Part shown: piece by piece, positions 21,734 through 34,619 of the stretch
Numbering within the stretch: the stretch's first letter is position 1
Layout of the letters: each line of letters opens with the position of its first letter
NCBI GenBank assembly: GCA_025765595.1
Contig: JAIVFH010000237.1
Span: 1 to 41,655, forward strand
Source of the DNA: Obelidium mucronatum
Lineage: Eukaryota; Chytridiomycota; Chytridiomycetes; Chytridiales; Chytriomycetaceae
DNA: 41,655 bases
Direction: 5' to 3'
Notes under the pieces: generated by a model
What the model saw: only the letters and a program-made list of their open reading frames with translations
What the model was told of the DNA's origin: nothing
Databases searched by the model: none
Program-made: the position numbers and the translations under genes

Positions 21734-23705
21734 AAGCCGGCTGTCAAATGGAGAAAAGTCTGGGCAAGGCTTCTTCAAAGTTTGGAAGAGATGCGAGCCA
21801 GGTAGAGCGCGTGAAAACTAGAAAAGGGAATTCAAAACAAAAGGCTCCTGCCCACTTTACGCAAGAAGCCGGTGTGCTAGCGTGGCGCCGTTGGCACGCC
21901 TATGTTGGCAGAAATTCCGCGCACAACACGAAAAGAAAAAGAGGTTGCCGATTTGTGGCAGAAACCATGTAGAGCAATTTTTTTTTTTTGTTTTTGCTTT
22001 GGCGCAGTACTTGCCGCCATTGTTGAAAGCAATAGTGACCACAGACTCCATGGAGCGAGCGCCAAATTATGCAGGATGTGTCTTGGAGATTTTTGCGTGC
22101 AGCCGCGAAAAAAACTACAGCACACAAAGCCGGCTGTCAAATGGAGAAAAGTCTGGGCAAGGCTTCTTCAAAGTTTGGAAGAGATGCGAGCCAGGTAGAG
22201 CGCGTGAAAACTAGAAAGGGAATTCAAAACAAAAGGCTCCTGCCCACTTTACGCAAGAAGCCGGTGTGCTAGCGTGGCGCCGTTGGCACGCCTATGTTGG
22301 CAGAAATTCCGCGCACAACACGAAAAGAAAAAGAGGTTGCCGATTTGTGGCAGAAACCATGTGTAGAGCAATTTTTTTTTTTTTGTTTTTGCTTTGGCGC
22401 AGTACTTGCCGCCATTGTTGAAAGCAATAGTGACCACAGACTCCATGGAGCGAGCGCCAAATTATGCAGGATGTGTCTTGGAGATTTTTGCGTGCAGCCG
22501 CGAAAAAAACTACAGCACACAAAGCCGGCTGTCAAATGGAGAAAAGTCTGGGCAAGGCTTCTTCAAAGTTTGGAAGAGATGCGAGCCAGGTAGAGCGCGT
22601 GAAAACTAGAAAAGGGAATTCAAAACAAAAGGCTCCTGCCCACTTTACGCAAGAAGCCGGTGTGCTAGCGTGGCGCCGTTGGCACGCCTATGTTGGCAGA
22701 AATTCCGCGCACAACACGAAAAGAAAAAAGAGGTTGCCGATTTGTGGCAGAAACCATGTGTAGAGCAATTTTTTTTTTTGTTTTTGCTTTGGCGCAGTAC
22801 TTGCCGCCATTGTTGAAAGCAATAGTGACCACAGACTCCATGGAGCGAGCGCCAAATTATGCAGGATGTGTCTTGGAGATTTTTGCGTGCAGCCGCGAAA
22901 AAAACTACAGCACACAAGCCGGCTGTCAAATGGAGAAAAGTCTGGGCAAGGCTTCTTCAAAGTTGGAAGAGATGCGAGCCAGGTAGAGCGCGTGAAAACT
23001 AGAAAAGGGATTCAAAACAAAAGGCTCCTGCCCACTTTACCAAGAAGCCGGTGTGCTAGCGTGGCGCCGTTGGCACGCCTATGTTGGCAGAAATTCCGCG
23101 CACAACACGAAAAGAAAAAAGAGGTTGCCGATTTGTGGCAAGAAACATGTGTAGAGCATTTTTTTTTTTTTGTTTTTGCTTTGGCGCAGTACTTGCCGCC
23201 ATTGTTTGAAAGCAATAGTGACCACAGCGACTCCATGGAGCGAGCGCCAAATTATGCAGGATGTGTCTTGGAGATTTTTGCGTGCAGCCGCGAAAAAAAC
23301 TACAGCACACAAAGCCGGCTGTCAAATGGAGAAAAGTCTGGGCAAGGCTTCTTCAAAGTTTGGAAGAGATGCGAGCCAGGTAGAGCGCGTGAAAACTAGA
23401 AAAGGGAATTCAAAACAAAAGGCTCCTGCCCACTTTACGCAAGAAGCCGGTGTGCTAGCGTGGCGCCGTTGGCACGCCTATGTTGGCAGAAATTCCGCGC
23501 ACAACACGAAAAGAAAAAAGAGGTTGCCGATTTGTGGCAGAAACCATGTGTAGAGCAATTTTTTTTTTTGTTTTTGCTTTGGCGCAGTACTTGCCGCCAT
23601 TGTTGAAAGCAATAGTGACCACAGACTCCATGGAGCGAGCGCCAAATTATGCAGGATGTGTCTTGGAGATTTTTGCGTGCAGCCGCGAAAAAAACTACAG
23701 CACAC
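21734..23705. repeat. Short units, 5 copies in a row
   Basis: Boundaries at 22125, 22520, 22915 and 23310. This is the longest stretch without a 5S gene (2.55 kb from 21138 to 23693). Units are 392-395 bp because of shorter T tracts (T11-T12) and one less A in GAAAAGAAAAAGAGG near 21940 and 22330. The first and fourth share CACACAAGCC (one A less at the junction). The fourth has many indels between 22960 and 23230. Confidence 0.92.
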
Positions 23706-23810
23706 TGTATTCCCGCGTGGTCTCCCACCGCAGTACTGACAATGCCATCACCAGCTTAACTTCGGAGATCGGACGGGATCCGGTGCTTTTTGGTGTGTAT
23801 GGCCGTAGTT
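23693..23810 (-). rRNA. 5S ribosomal RNA
   Basis: Equal to the reference. Its upstream spacer has the shortened A run near 23930. Confidence 0.96.
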
Positions 23811-24404
23811 GCAGGTTCTGTTTCTGTGTTGCGCTTTATACGATTGACAGCTGTCAAAAACAGCAAACTATGAAAAAAAAACTCTTTTTTCTTTGGAACC
23901 AGGGCGGCCCTTGAAATAAAGCCGGCTGTCAAAAAAAAATTTGTTGTCTTGACAAACTGATTACCATAACAGATGTCCGCCTGCCTGTTTCTTTAGTTTT
24001 GGCTGCTATGAGGCATCTCAAAAATGGAGAAAAGTCTGGGCAAGGCTTCTTCAAAGTTTGGAAGAGATGCGAGCCAGGTAGAGCGCGTGAAAACTAGAAA
24101 AGGGAATTCAAAACAAAAGGCTCCTGCCCACTTTACGCAAGAAGCCGGTGTGCTAGCGTGGCGCCGTTGGCACGCCTATGTTGGCAGAAATTCCGCGCAC
24201 AACACGAAAAGAAAAAAGAGGTTGCCGATTTGTGGCAGAAACCATGTGTAGAGCAATTTTTTTTTTTTGTTTTTGCTTTGGCGCAGTACTTGCCGCCATT
24301 GTTGAAAGCAATAGTGACCACAGACTCCATGGAGCGAGCGCCAAATTATGCAGGATGTGTCTTGGAGATTTTTGCGTGCAGCCGCGAAAAAAACTACAGC
24401 ACAC

Positions 24405-24794
24405 AAAGCCGGCTGTCAAATGGAGAAAAGTCTGGGCAAGGCTTCTTCAAAGTTTGGAAGAGATGCGAGCCAGGTAGAGCGCGTGAAAACTAGAAAAGGG
24501 AATTCAAAACAAAAGGCTCCTGCCCACTTTACGCAAGAAGCCGGTGTGCTAGCGTGGCGCCGTTGGCACGCCTATGTTGGCAGAAATTCCGCGACAACAC
24601 GAAAAGAAAAAAGAGGTTGCCGATTTGTGGCAGAAACCATGTGTAGAGCAATTTTTTTTTTTTGTTTTTGCTTTGGCGCAGTACTTGCCGCCATTGTGAA
24701 AGAATAGTGACACAGACTCCATGAGCGAGCGCCAAATTAGCAATGTGTCTTGGAGATTTTTTTTTTTGCAGCCGCGAAAAAAACTACAGCACAC
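24405..24794. repeat. Short unit, 1 copy, degenerate right half
   Basis: 390 bp. From 24690 to 24775 at least six bases are lost and TTTTTGCGTGC has become a T11 run, so the 69-nt inverted-repeat element is broken. Confidence 0.88.
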
Positions 24795-24899
24795 TGTATT
24801 CCCGCGTGGTCTCCCACCGCAGTACTGACAATGCCATCACCAGCTTAACTTCGGAGATCGGACGGGATCCGGTGCTTTTTGGTGTGTATGGCCGTAGTT
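24782..24899 (-). rRNA. 5S ribosomal RNA with variant promoter spacing
   Basis: Gene body normal. The upstream segment is 2 bp shorter and the T6-C-T3 segment is a plain T8, as in the group at 2486, 4618 and 5327. The core on its left is degenerate (24690-24775). Confidence 0.93.
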
Positions 24900-25481
24900 G
24901 CAGGTTTCTGTTTTGTTGCGCTTTATACGATTGACAGCTGTCAAAAACAGCAAACTATGAAAAAAAAAACTCTTTTTTTTGGAACCAGGGCGGCCCTTGA
25001 AATAAAGCCGGCTGTCAAAAAATAAAATTTGTTGTCTTGACAAACTGATTACCATAACAGATGTCCGCCTGCCTGTTTCTTTAGTTTTGGCTGCTATGAG
25101 GCATCTCAAAAATGGAGAAAAGTCTGGGCAAGGCTTCTTCAAAGTTTGGAAGAGATGCGAGCCAGGTAGAGCGCGTGAAAACTAGAAAAGGGAATTCAAA
25201 ACAAAAGGCTCCTGCCCACTTTACGCAAGAAGCCGGTGTGCTAGCGTGGCGCCGTTGGCACGCCTATGTTGGCAGAAATTCCGCGCACAACACGAAAAGA
25301 AAAAAGAGGTTGCCGATTTGTGGCAGAAACCATGTGTAGAGCAATTTTTTTTTTTTTTGTTTTTGCTTTGGCGCAGTACTTGCCGCCATTGTTGAAAGCA
25401 ATAGTGACCACAGACTCCATGGAGCGAGCGCCAAATTATGCAGGATGTGTCTTGGAGATTTTTGCGTGCAGCCGCGAAAAA

Positions 25482-25599
25482 AACTACAGCACACTGTATT
25501 CCCGCGTGGTCTCCCACCGCAGTACTGACAATGCCATCACCAGCTTAACTTCGGAGATCGGACGGGATCCGGTGCTTTTTGGTGTGTATGGCCGTAGTT
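25482..25599 (-). rRNA. 5S ribosomal RNA
   Basis: Equal to the reference. Confidence 0.96.
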
Positions 25600-26183
25600 G
25601 CAGGTTCTGTTTCTGTGTTGCGCTTTATACGATTGACAGCTGTCAAAAACAGCAAACTATGAAAAAAAAAACTCTTTTTTCTTTGGAACCAGGGCGGCCC
25701 TTGAAATAAAGCCGGCTGTCAAAAAATAAAATTTGTTGTCTTGACAAACTGATTACCATAACAGATGTCCGCCTGCCTGTTTCTTTAGTTTTGGCTGCTA
25801 TGAGGCATCTCAAAAATGGAGAAAAGTCTGGGCAAGGCTTCTTCAAAGTTTGGAAGAGATGCGAGCCAGGTAGAGCGCGTGAAAACTAGAAAAGGGAATT
25901 CAAAACAAAAGGCTCCTGCCCACTTTACGCAAGAAGCCGGTGTGCTAGCGTGGCGCCGTTGGCACGCCTATGTTGGCAGAAATTCCGCGCACAACACGAA
26001 AAGAAAAAAGAGGTTGCCGATTTGTGGCAGAAACCATGTGTAGAGCAATTTTTTTTTTTTGTTTTTGCTTTGGCGCAGTACTTGCCGCCATTGTTGAAAG
26101 CAATAGTGACCACAGACTCCATGGAGCGAGCGCCAAATTATGCAGGATGTGTCTTGGAGATTTTTGCGTGCAGCCGCGAAAAA

Positions 26184-26301
26184 AACTACAGCACACTGTA
26201 TTCCCGCGTGGTCTCCCACCGCAGTACTGACAATGCCATCACCAGCTTAACTTCGGAGATCGGACGGGATCCGGTGCTTTTTGGTGTGTATGGCCGTAGT
26301 T
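26184..26301 (-). rRNA. 5S ribosomal RNA
   Basis: Equal to the reference. One extra A lies in the CAAAAAACAGC upstream hairpin loop (26346-26351). Confidence 0.96.
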
Positions 26302-26901
26302 GCAGGTTCTGTTTCTGTGTTGCGCTTTATACGATTGACAGCTGTCAAAAAACAGCAAACTATGAAAAAAAAACTCTTTTTTCTTTGGAACCAGGGCGGC
26401 CCTTGAAATAAAGCCGGCTGTCAAAAAATAAAATTTGTTGTCTTGACAAACTGATTACCATAACAGATGTCCGCCTGCCTGTTTCTTTAGTTTTGGCTGC
26501 TATGAGGCATCTCAAAAATGGAGAAAAGTCTGGGCAAGGCTTCTTCAAAGTTTGGAAGAGATGCGAGCCAGGTAGAGCGCGTGAAAACTAGAAAAGGGAA
26601 TTCAAAACAAAAGGCTCCTGCCCACTTTACGCAAGAAGCCGGTGTGCTAGCGTGGCGCCGTTGGCACGCCTATGTTGGCAGAAATTCCGCGCACAACACG
26701 AAAAGAAAAAAGAGGTTGCCGATTTGTGGCAGAAAACCATGTGTAGAGCAATTTTTTTTTTTTTTGTTTTTGCTTTGGCGCAAGTACTTGCCGCCATTGT
26801 TGAAAGCAATAGTGACCACAGACTCCATGGAGCGAGCGCCAAATTATGCAGGATGTGTCTTGGAGATTTTGCGTGCAGCCGCGAAAAAAACTACAGCACA
26901 C

Positions 26902-27696
26902 AAAGCCGGCTGTCAAATGGAGAAAAGTCTGGGCAAGGCTTCTTCAAAGTTTGGAAGAGATGCGAGCCAGGTAGAGCGCGTGAAAACTAGAAAAGGGAAT
27001 TCAAAACAAAAGGCTCCTGCCCACTTTACGCAAGAAGCCGGTGTGCTAGCGTGGCGCCGTTGGCACGCCTATGTTGGCAGAAATTCCGCGCACAACACGA
27101 AAAGAAAAAAGAGGTTGCCGATTTGTGGCAGAAACCATGTGTAGAGCAATTTTTTTTTTTTTGTTTTTGCTTTGGCGCAGTACTTGCCGCCATTGTTGAA
27201 AGCAATAGTGACCACAGACTCCATGGAGCGAGCGCCAAATTATGCAGGATGTGTCTTGGAGATTTTTGCGTGCAGCCGCGAAAAAAACTACAGCACACAA
27301 AGCCGGCTGTCAAATGGAGAAAAGTCTGGGCAAGGCTTCTTCAAAGTTTGGAAGAGATGCGAGCCAGGTAGAGCGCGTGAAAACTAGAAAAGGGAATTCA
27401 AAACAAAAGGCTCCTGCCCACTTTACGCAAGAAGCCGGTGTGCTAGCGTGGCGCCGTTGGCACGCCTATGTTGGCAGAAATTCCGCGCACAACACGAAAA
27501 GAAAAAAGAGGTTGCCGATTTGTGGCAGAAACCATGTGTAGAGCAATTTTTTTTTTTTTGTTTTTGCTTTGGCGCAGTACTTGCCGCCATTGTTGAAAGC
27601 AATAGTGACCACAGACTCCATGGAGCGAGCGCCAAATTATGCAGGATGTGTCTTGGAGATTTTTGCGTGCAGCCGCGAAAAAAAACTACAGCACAC
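26902..27696. repeat. Short units, 2 copies
   Basis: 397 and 398 bp, boundary at 27298. Confidence 0.93.
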
Positions 27697-27801
27697 TGTA
27701 TTCCCGCGTGGTCTCCCACCGCAGTACTGACAATGCCATCACCAGCTTAACTTCGGAGATCGGACGGGATCCGGTGCTTTTTGGTGTGTATGGCCGTAGT
27801 T
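27684..27801 (-). rRNA. 5S ribosomal RNA
   Basis: Equal to the reference with a T8 terminator. Confidence 0.96.
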
Positions 27802-28386
27802 GCAGGTTCTGTTTCTGTGTTGCGCTTTATACGATTGACAGCTGTCAAAAACAGCAAACTATGAAAAAAAAAACTCTTTTTTCTTTGGAACCAGGGCGGC
27901 CCTTGAAATAAAGCCGGCTGTCAAAAAATAAAATTTGTTGTCTTGACAAACTGATTACCATAACAGATGTCCGCCTGCCTGTTTCTTTAGTTTTGGCTGC
28001 TATGAGGCATCTCAAAAATGGAGAAAAGTCTGGGCAAGGCTTCTTCAAAGTTTGGAAGAGATGCGAGCCAGGTAGAGCGCGTGAAAACTAGAAAAGGGAA
28101 TTCAAAACAAAAGGCTCCTGCCCACTTTACGCAAGAAGCCGGTGTGCTAGCGTGGCGCCGTTGGCACGCCTATGTTGGCAGAAATTCCGCGCACAACACG
28201 AAAAGAAAAAAGAGGTTGCCGATTTGTGGCAGAAACCATGTGTAGAGCAATTTTTTTTTTTTTGTTTTTGCTTTGGCGCAGTACTTGCCGCCATTGTTGA
28301 AAGCAATAGTGACCACAGACTCCATGGAGCGAGCGCCAAATTATGCAGGATGTGTCTTGGAGATTTTTGCGTGCAGCCGCGAAAAA

Positions 28387-28504
28387 AACTACAGCACACT
28401 GTATTCCCGCGTGGTCTCCCACCGCAGTACTGACAATGCCATCACCAGCTTAACTTCGGAGATCGGACGGGATCCGGTGCTTTTTGGTGTGTATGGCCGT
28501 AGTT
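28387..28504 (-). rRNA. 5S ribosomal RNA
   Basis: Equal to the reference. Confidence 0.96.
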
Positions 28505-29089
28505 GCAGGTTCTGTTTCTGTGTTGCGCTTTATACGATTGACAGCTGTCAAAAACAGCAAACTATGAAAAAAAAAACTCTTTTTTCTTTGGAACCAGGGC
28601 GGCCCTTGAAATAAAGCCGGCTGTCAAAAAATAAAATTTGTTGTCTTGACAAACTGATTACCATAACAGATGTCCGCCTGCCTGTTTCTTTAGTTTTGGC
28701 TGCTATGAGGCATCTCAAAAATGGAGAAAAGTCTGGGCAAGGCTTCTTCAAAGTTTGGAAGAGATGCGAGCCAGGTAGAGCGCGTGAAAACTAGAAAAGG
28801 GAATTCAAAACAAAAGGCTCCTGCCCACTTTACGCAAGAAGCCGGTGTGCTAGCGTGGCGCCGTTGGCACGCCTATGTTGGCAGAAATTCCGCGCACAAC
28901 ACGAAAAGAAAAAAGAGGTTGCCGATTTGTGGCAGAAACCATGTGTAGAGCAATTTTTTTTTTTTTGTTTTTGCTTTGGCGCAGTACTTGCCGCCATTGT
29001 TGAAAGCAATAGTGACCACAGACTCCATGGAGCGAGCGCCAAATTATGCAGGATGTGTCTTGGAGATTTTTGCGTGCAGCCGCGAAAAA

Positions 29090-29207
29090 AACTACAGCAC
29101 ACTGTATTCCCGCGTGGTCTCCCACCGCAGTACTGACAATGCCATCACCAGCTTAACTTCGGAGATCGGACGGGATCCGGTGCTTTTTGGTGTGTATGGC
29201 CGTAGTT
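29090..29207 (-). rRNA. 5S ribosomal RNA
   Basis: Equal to the reference. Confidence 0.96.
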
Positions 29208-29805
29208 GCAGGTTCTGTTTCTGTGTTGCGCTTTATACGATTGACAGCTGTCAAAAACAGCAAACTATGAAAAAAAAAACTCTTTTTTCTTTGGAACCAG
29301 GGCGGCCCTTGAAATAAAGCCGGCTGTCAAAAAATAAAATTTGTTGTCTTGACAAACTGATTACCATAACAGATGTCCGCCTGCCTGTTTCTTTAGTTTT
29401 GGCTGCTATGAGGCATCTCAAAAATGGAGAAAAGTCTGGGCAAGGCTTCTTCAAAGTTTGGAAGAGATGCGAGCCAGGTAGAGCGCGTGAAAACTAGAAA
29501 AGGGAATTCAAAACAAAAGGCTCCTGCCCACTTTACGCAAGAAGCCGGTGTGCTAGCGTGGCGCCGTTGGCACGCCTATGTTGGCAGAAATTCCGCGCAC
29601 AACACGAAAAGAAAAAAGAGGTTGCCGATTTGTGGCAGAAACCATGTGTAGAGCAATTTTTTTTTTTTTGTTTTTGCTTTGGCGCAGTACTTGCCGCCAT
29701 TGTTGAAAGCAATAGTGACCACAGACTCCATGGAGCGAGCGCCAAATTATGCAGGATGTGTCTTGGAGATTTTTGCGTGCAGCCGCGAAAAAAACTACAG
29801 CACAC

Positions 29806-30201
29806 AAAGCCGGCTGTCAAATGGAGAAAAGTCTGGGCAAGGCTTCTTCAAAGTTTGGAAGAGATGCGAGCCAGGTAGAGCGCGTGAAAACTAGAAAAGG
29901 GAATTCAAAACAAAAGGCTCCTGCCCACTTTACGCAAGAAGCCGGTGTGCTAGCGTGGCGCCGTTGGCACGCCTATGTTGGCAGAAATTCCGCGCACAAC
30001 ACGAAAAGAAAAAAGAGGTTGCCGATTTGTGGCAGAAACCATGTGTAGAGCAATTTTTTTTTTTTGTTTTTGCTTTGGCGCAGTACTTGCCGCCATTGTT
30101 GAAAGCAATAGTGACCACAGACTCCATGGAGCGAGCGCCAAATTATGCAGGATGTGTCTTGGAGATTTTTGCGTGCAGCCGCGAAAAAAACTACAGCACA
30201 C
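29806..30201. repeat. Short unit, 1 copy
   Basis: 396 bp, both junctions as in the reference S unit. Confidence 0.93.
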
Positions 30202-30306
30202 TGTATTCCCGCGTGGTCTCCCACCGCAGTACTGACAATGCCATCACCAGCTTAACTTCGGAGATCGGACGGGATCCGGTGCTTTTTGGTGTGTATGGCC
30301 GTAGTT
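30189..30306 (-). rRNA. 5S ribosomal RNA
   Basis: Equal to the reference. Confidence 0.96.
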
Positions 30307-30891
30307 GCAGGTTCTGTTTCTGTGTTGCGCTTTATACGATTGACAGCTGTCAAAAACAGCAAACTATGAAAAAAAAAACTCTTTTTTCTTTGGAACCAGG
30401 GCGGCCCTTGAAATAAAGCCGGCTGTCAAAAAATAAAATTTGTTGTCTTGACAAACTGATTACCATAACAGATGTCCGCCTGCCTGTTTCTTTAGTTTTG
30501 GCTGCTATGAGGCATCTCAAAAATGGAGAAAAGTCTGGGCAAGGCTTCTTCAAAGTTTGGAAGAGATGCGAGCCAGGTAGAGCGCGTGAAAACTAGAAAA
30601 GGGAATTCAAAACAAAAGGCTCCTGCCCACTTTACGCAAGAAGCCGGTGTGCTAGCGTGGCGCCGTTGGCACGCCTATGTTGGCAGAAATTCCGCGCACA
30701 ACACGAAAAGAAAAAAGAGGTTGCCGATTTGTGGCAGAAACCATGTGTAGAGCAATTTTTTTTTTTTTGTTTTTGCTTTGGCGCAGTACTTGCCGCCATT
30801 GTTGAAAGCAATAGTGACCACAGACTCCATGGAGCGAGCGCCAAATTATGCAGGATGTGTCTTGGAGATTTTTGCGTGCAGCCGCGAAAAA

Positions 30892-31009
30892 AACTACAGC
30901 ACACTGTATTCCCGCGTGGTCTCCCACCGCAGTACTGACAATGCCATCACCAGCTTAACTTCGGAGATCGGACGGGATCCGGTGCTTTTTGGTGTGTATG
31001 GCCGTAGTT
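30892..31009 (-). rRNA. 5S ribosomal RNA
   Basis: Equal to the reference. Confidence 0.96.
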
Positions 31010-31594
31010 GCAGGTTCTGTTTCTGTGTTGCGCTTTATACGATTGACAGCTGTCAAAAACAGCAAACTATGAAAAAAAAAACTCTTTTTTCTTTGGAACC
31101 AGGGCGGCCCTTGAAATAAAGCCGGCTGTCAAAAAATAAAATTTGTTGTCTTGACAAACTGATTACCATAACAGATGTCCGCCTGCCTGTTTCTTTAGTT
31201 TTGGCTGCTATGAGGCATCTCAAAAATGGAGAAAAGTCTGGGCAAGGCTTCTTCAAAGTTTGGAAGAGATGCGAGCCAGGTAGAGCGCGTGAAAACTAGA
31301 AAAGGGAATTCAAAACAAAAGGCTCCTGCCCACTTTACGCAAGAAGCCGGTGTGCTAGCGTGGCGCCGTTGGCACGCCTATGTTGGCAGAAATTCCGCGC
31401 ACAACACGAAAAGAAAAAAGAGGTTGCCGATTTGTGGCAGAAACCATGTGTAGAGCAATTTTTTTTTTTTTGTTTTTGCTTTGGCGCAGTACTTGCCGCC
31501 ATTGTTGAAAGCAATAGTGACCACAGACTCCATGGAGCGAGCGCCAAATTATGCAGGATGTGTCTTGGAGATTTTTGCGTGCAGCCGCGAAAAA

Positions 31595-31712
31595 AACTAC
31601 AGCACACTGTATTCCCGCGTGGTCTCCCACCGCAGTACTGACAATGCCATCACCAGCTTAACTTCGGAGATCGGACGGGATCCGGTGCTTTTTGGTGTGT
31701 ATGGCCGTAGTT
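31595..31712 (-). rRNA. 5S ribosomal RNA
   Basis: Equal to the reference. Confidence 0.96.
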
Positions 31713-32312
31713 GCAGGTTCTGTTTCTGTGTTGCGCTTTATACGATTGACAGCTGTCAAAAACAGCAAACTATGAAAAAAAAAACTCTTTTTTCTTTGGA
31801 ACCAGGGCGGCCCTTGAAATAAAGCCGGCTGTCAAAAAATAAAATTTGTTGTCTTGACAAACTGATTACCATAACAGATGTCCGCCTGCCTGTTTCTTTA
31901 GTTTTGGCTGCTATGAGGCATCTCAAAAATGGAGAAAAGTCTGGGCAAGGCTTCTTCAAAGTTTGGAAGAGATGCGAGCCAGGTAGAGCGCGTGAAAACT
32001 AGAAAAGGGAATTCAAAACAAAAGGCTCCTGCCCACTTTACGCAAGAAGCCGGTGTGCTAGCGTGGCGCCGTTGGCACGCCTATGTTGGCAGAAATTCCG
32101 CGCACAACACGAAAAGAAAAAAGAGGTTGCCGATTTGTGGCAGAAAACCATGTGTAGAGCAATTTTTTTTTTTTTTGTTTTTGCTTTGGCGCAGTACTTG
32201 CCGCCATTGTTGAAAGCAATAGTGACCACAGACTCCATGGAGCGAGCGCCAAATTATGCAGGATGTGTCTTGGAGATTTTTGCGTGCAGCCGCGAAAAAA
32301 ACTACAGCACAC

Positions 32313-32708
32313 AAAGCCGGCTGTCAAATGGAGAAAAGTCTGGGCAAGGCTTCTTCAAAGTTTGGAAGAGATGCGAGCCAGGTAGAGCGCGTGAAAACTA
32401 GAAAAGGGAATTCAAAACAAAAGGCTCCTGCCCACTTTACGCAAGAAGCCGGTGTGCTAGCGTGGCGCCGTTGGCACGCCTATGTTGGCAGAAATTCCGC
32501 GCACAACACGAAAAGAAAAAAGAGGTTGCCGATTTGTGGCAGAAACCATGTGTAGAGCAATTTTTTTTTTTTGTTTTTGCTTTGGCGCAGTACTTGCCGC
32601 CATTGTTGAAAGCAATAGTGACCACAGACTCCATGGAGCGAGCGCCAAATTATGCAGGATGTGTCTTGGAGATTTTTGCGTGCAGCCGCGAAAAAAACTA
32701 CAGCACAC
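32313..32708. repeat. Short unit, 1 copy
   Basis: 396 bp. The L unit core before it has an extra A in GAAAACCATG at about 32145; the same insertion occurs near 3035 and 26735. Confidence 0.93.
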
Positions 32709-32813
32709 TGTATTCCCGCGTGGTCTCCCACCGCAGTACTGACAATGCCATCACCAGCTTAACTTCGGAGATCGGACGGGATCCGGTGCTTTTTGGTGTG
32801 TATGGCCGTAGTT
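32696..32813 (-). rRNA. 5S ribosomal RNA
   Basis: Equal to the reference. Confidence 0.96.
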
Positions 32814-33398
32814 GCAGGTTCTGTTTCTGTGTTGCGCTTTATACGATTGACAGCTGTCAAAAACAGCAAACTATGAAAAAAAAAACTCTTTTTTCTTTGG
32901 AACCAGGGCGGCCCTTGAAATAAAGCCGGCTGTCAAAAAATAAAATTTGTTGTCTTGACAAACTGATTACCATAACAGATGTCCGCCTGCCTGTTTCTTT
33001 AGTTTTGGCTGCTATGAGGCATCTCAAAAATGGAGAAAAGTCTGGGCAAGGCTTCTTCAAAGTTTGGAAGAGATGCGAGCCAGGTAGAGCGCGTGAAAAC
33101 TAGAAAAGGGAATTCAAAACAAAAGGCTCCTGCCCACTTTACGCAAGAAGCCGGTGTGCTAGCGTGGCGCCGTTGGCACGCCTATGTTGGCAGAAATTCC
33201 GCGCACAACACGAAAAGAAAAAAGAGGTTGCCGATTTGTGGCAGAAACCATGTGTAGAGCAATTTTTTTTTTTTTGTTTTTGCTTTGGCGCAGTACTTGC
33301 CGCCATTGTTGAAAGCAATAGTGACCACAGACTCCATGGAGCGAGCGCCAAATTATGCAGGATGTGTCTTGGAGATTTTTGCGTGCAGCCGCGAAAAA

Positions 33399-33516
33399 AA
33401 CTACAGCACACTGTATTCCCGCGTGGTCTCCCACCGCAGTACTGACAATGCCATCACCAGCTTAACTTCGGAGATCGGACGGGATCCGGTGCTTTTTGGT
33501 GTGTATGGCCGTAGTT
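33399..33516 (-). rRNA. 5S ribosomal RNA
   Basis: Equal to the reference; last copy before the indel-rich part that begins near 34.0 kb. Confidence 0.96.
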
Positions 33517-34124
33517 GCAGGTTCTGTTTCTGTGTTGCGCTTTATACGATTGACAGCTGTCAAAAACAGCAAACTATGAAAAAAAAAACTCTTTTTTCTT
33601 TGGAACCAGGGCGGCCCTTGAAATAAAGCCGGCTGTCAAAAAATAAAATTTGTTGTCTTGACAAACTGATTACCATAACAGATGTCCGCCTGCCTGTTTC
33701 TTTAGTTTTGGCTGCTATGAGGCATCTCAAAAATGGAGAAAAGTCTGGGCAAGGCTTCTTCAAAGTTTGGAAGAGATGCGAGCCAGGTAGAGCGCGTGAA
33801 AACTAGAAAAGGGAATTCAAAACAAAAGGCTCCTGCCCACTTTACGCAAGAAGCCGGTGTGCTAGCGTGGCGCCGTTGGCACGCCTATGTTGGCAGAAAT
33901 TCCGCGCACAACACGAAAAGAAAAAAGAGGTTGCCGATTTGTGGCAGAAACCATGTGTAGAGCAATTTTTTTTTTTTGTTTTTGCTTTGGCGCAGTACTT
34001 GCCGCCATTGTTGAAAGCAATAGTGACCACAGACTCCATGGAGGCGAGCGCCAATTATGCAGGATTGGTCTTGGAGATTTTTTGCGTGCAGCCGCGAAAA
34101 AAACTACAGCACACAAAGCCGGCT

Positions 34125-34513
34125 GTCAAATGGAGAAAAAGTCTGGGCAAGGCTTCTTCAAAGTTTGGGAAGAGATGCGAGCCAGGTAGAGCGCGTGAAA
34201 ACTAGAAAAGGGAATTCAAAACAAAAGGCTCCTGCCCACTTTACGCAAGAAGCCGGTGTGTCTAGCGTGGCGCCGTTGGCACGCCTATGTTGGCAGAAAT
34301 TCCGCGCACAACACGAAAAGAAAAAAGAGGTTGCCGATTTGTGGCAGAAACCATGTGTAGAGCACTTTTTTTTTTTTTGTTTTTGCTTTGGCGCAGTACT
34401 TGCCGCCATTGTGAAAGCAATAGTGACCACAGACTCCATGGAGCGAGCGCCAAAATTATGCAGGATGTGTCTTGGAGATTTTTGCGTGCAGCCGCGAAAA
34501 AACTACAGCACAC
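34125..34513. repeat. Short unit, 1 copy
   Basis: 389 bp with scattered indels (extra A at 34140, G at 34170, T at 34261; losses near 34412 and 34502). Confidence 0.9.
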
Positions 34514-34619
34514 TGTATTCCCGCGTGGTCCTCCCACCGCAGTACTGACAATGCCATCACCAGCTTAACTTCGGAGATCGGACGGGATCCGGTGCTTTTT
34601 GGTGTGTATGGCCGTAGTT
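34501..34619 (-). rRNA. 5S ribosomal RNA, 1-nt insertion
   Basis: 119 nt, one extra base in the box C hairpin (GGTCCTCCCACC on plus), T6 terminator. Confidence 0.85.

Noticed and set aside
24743..24775. Possible insertion at the T11 run GATTTTTTTTTTTGCAGCC
   Set aside because: It replaces TTTTTGCGTGC with about the same length and sits in a segment with many losses, so it looks like local sequence damage or error rather than an inserted element.
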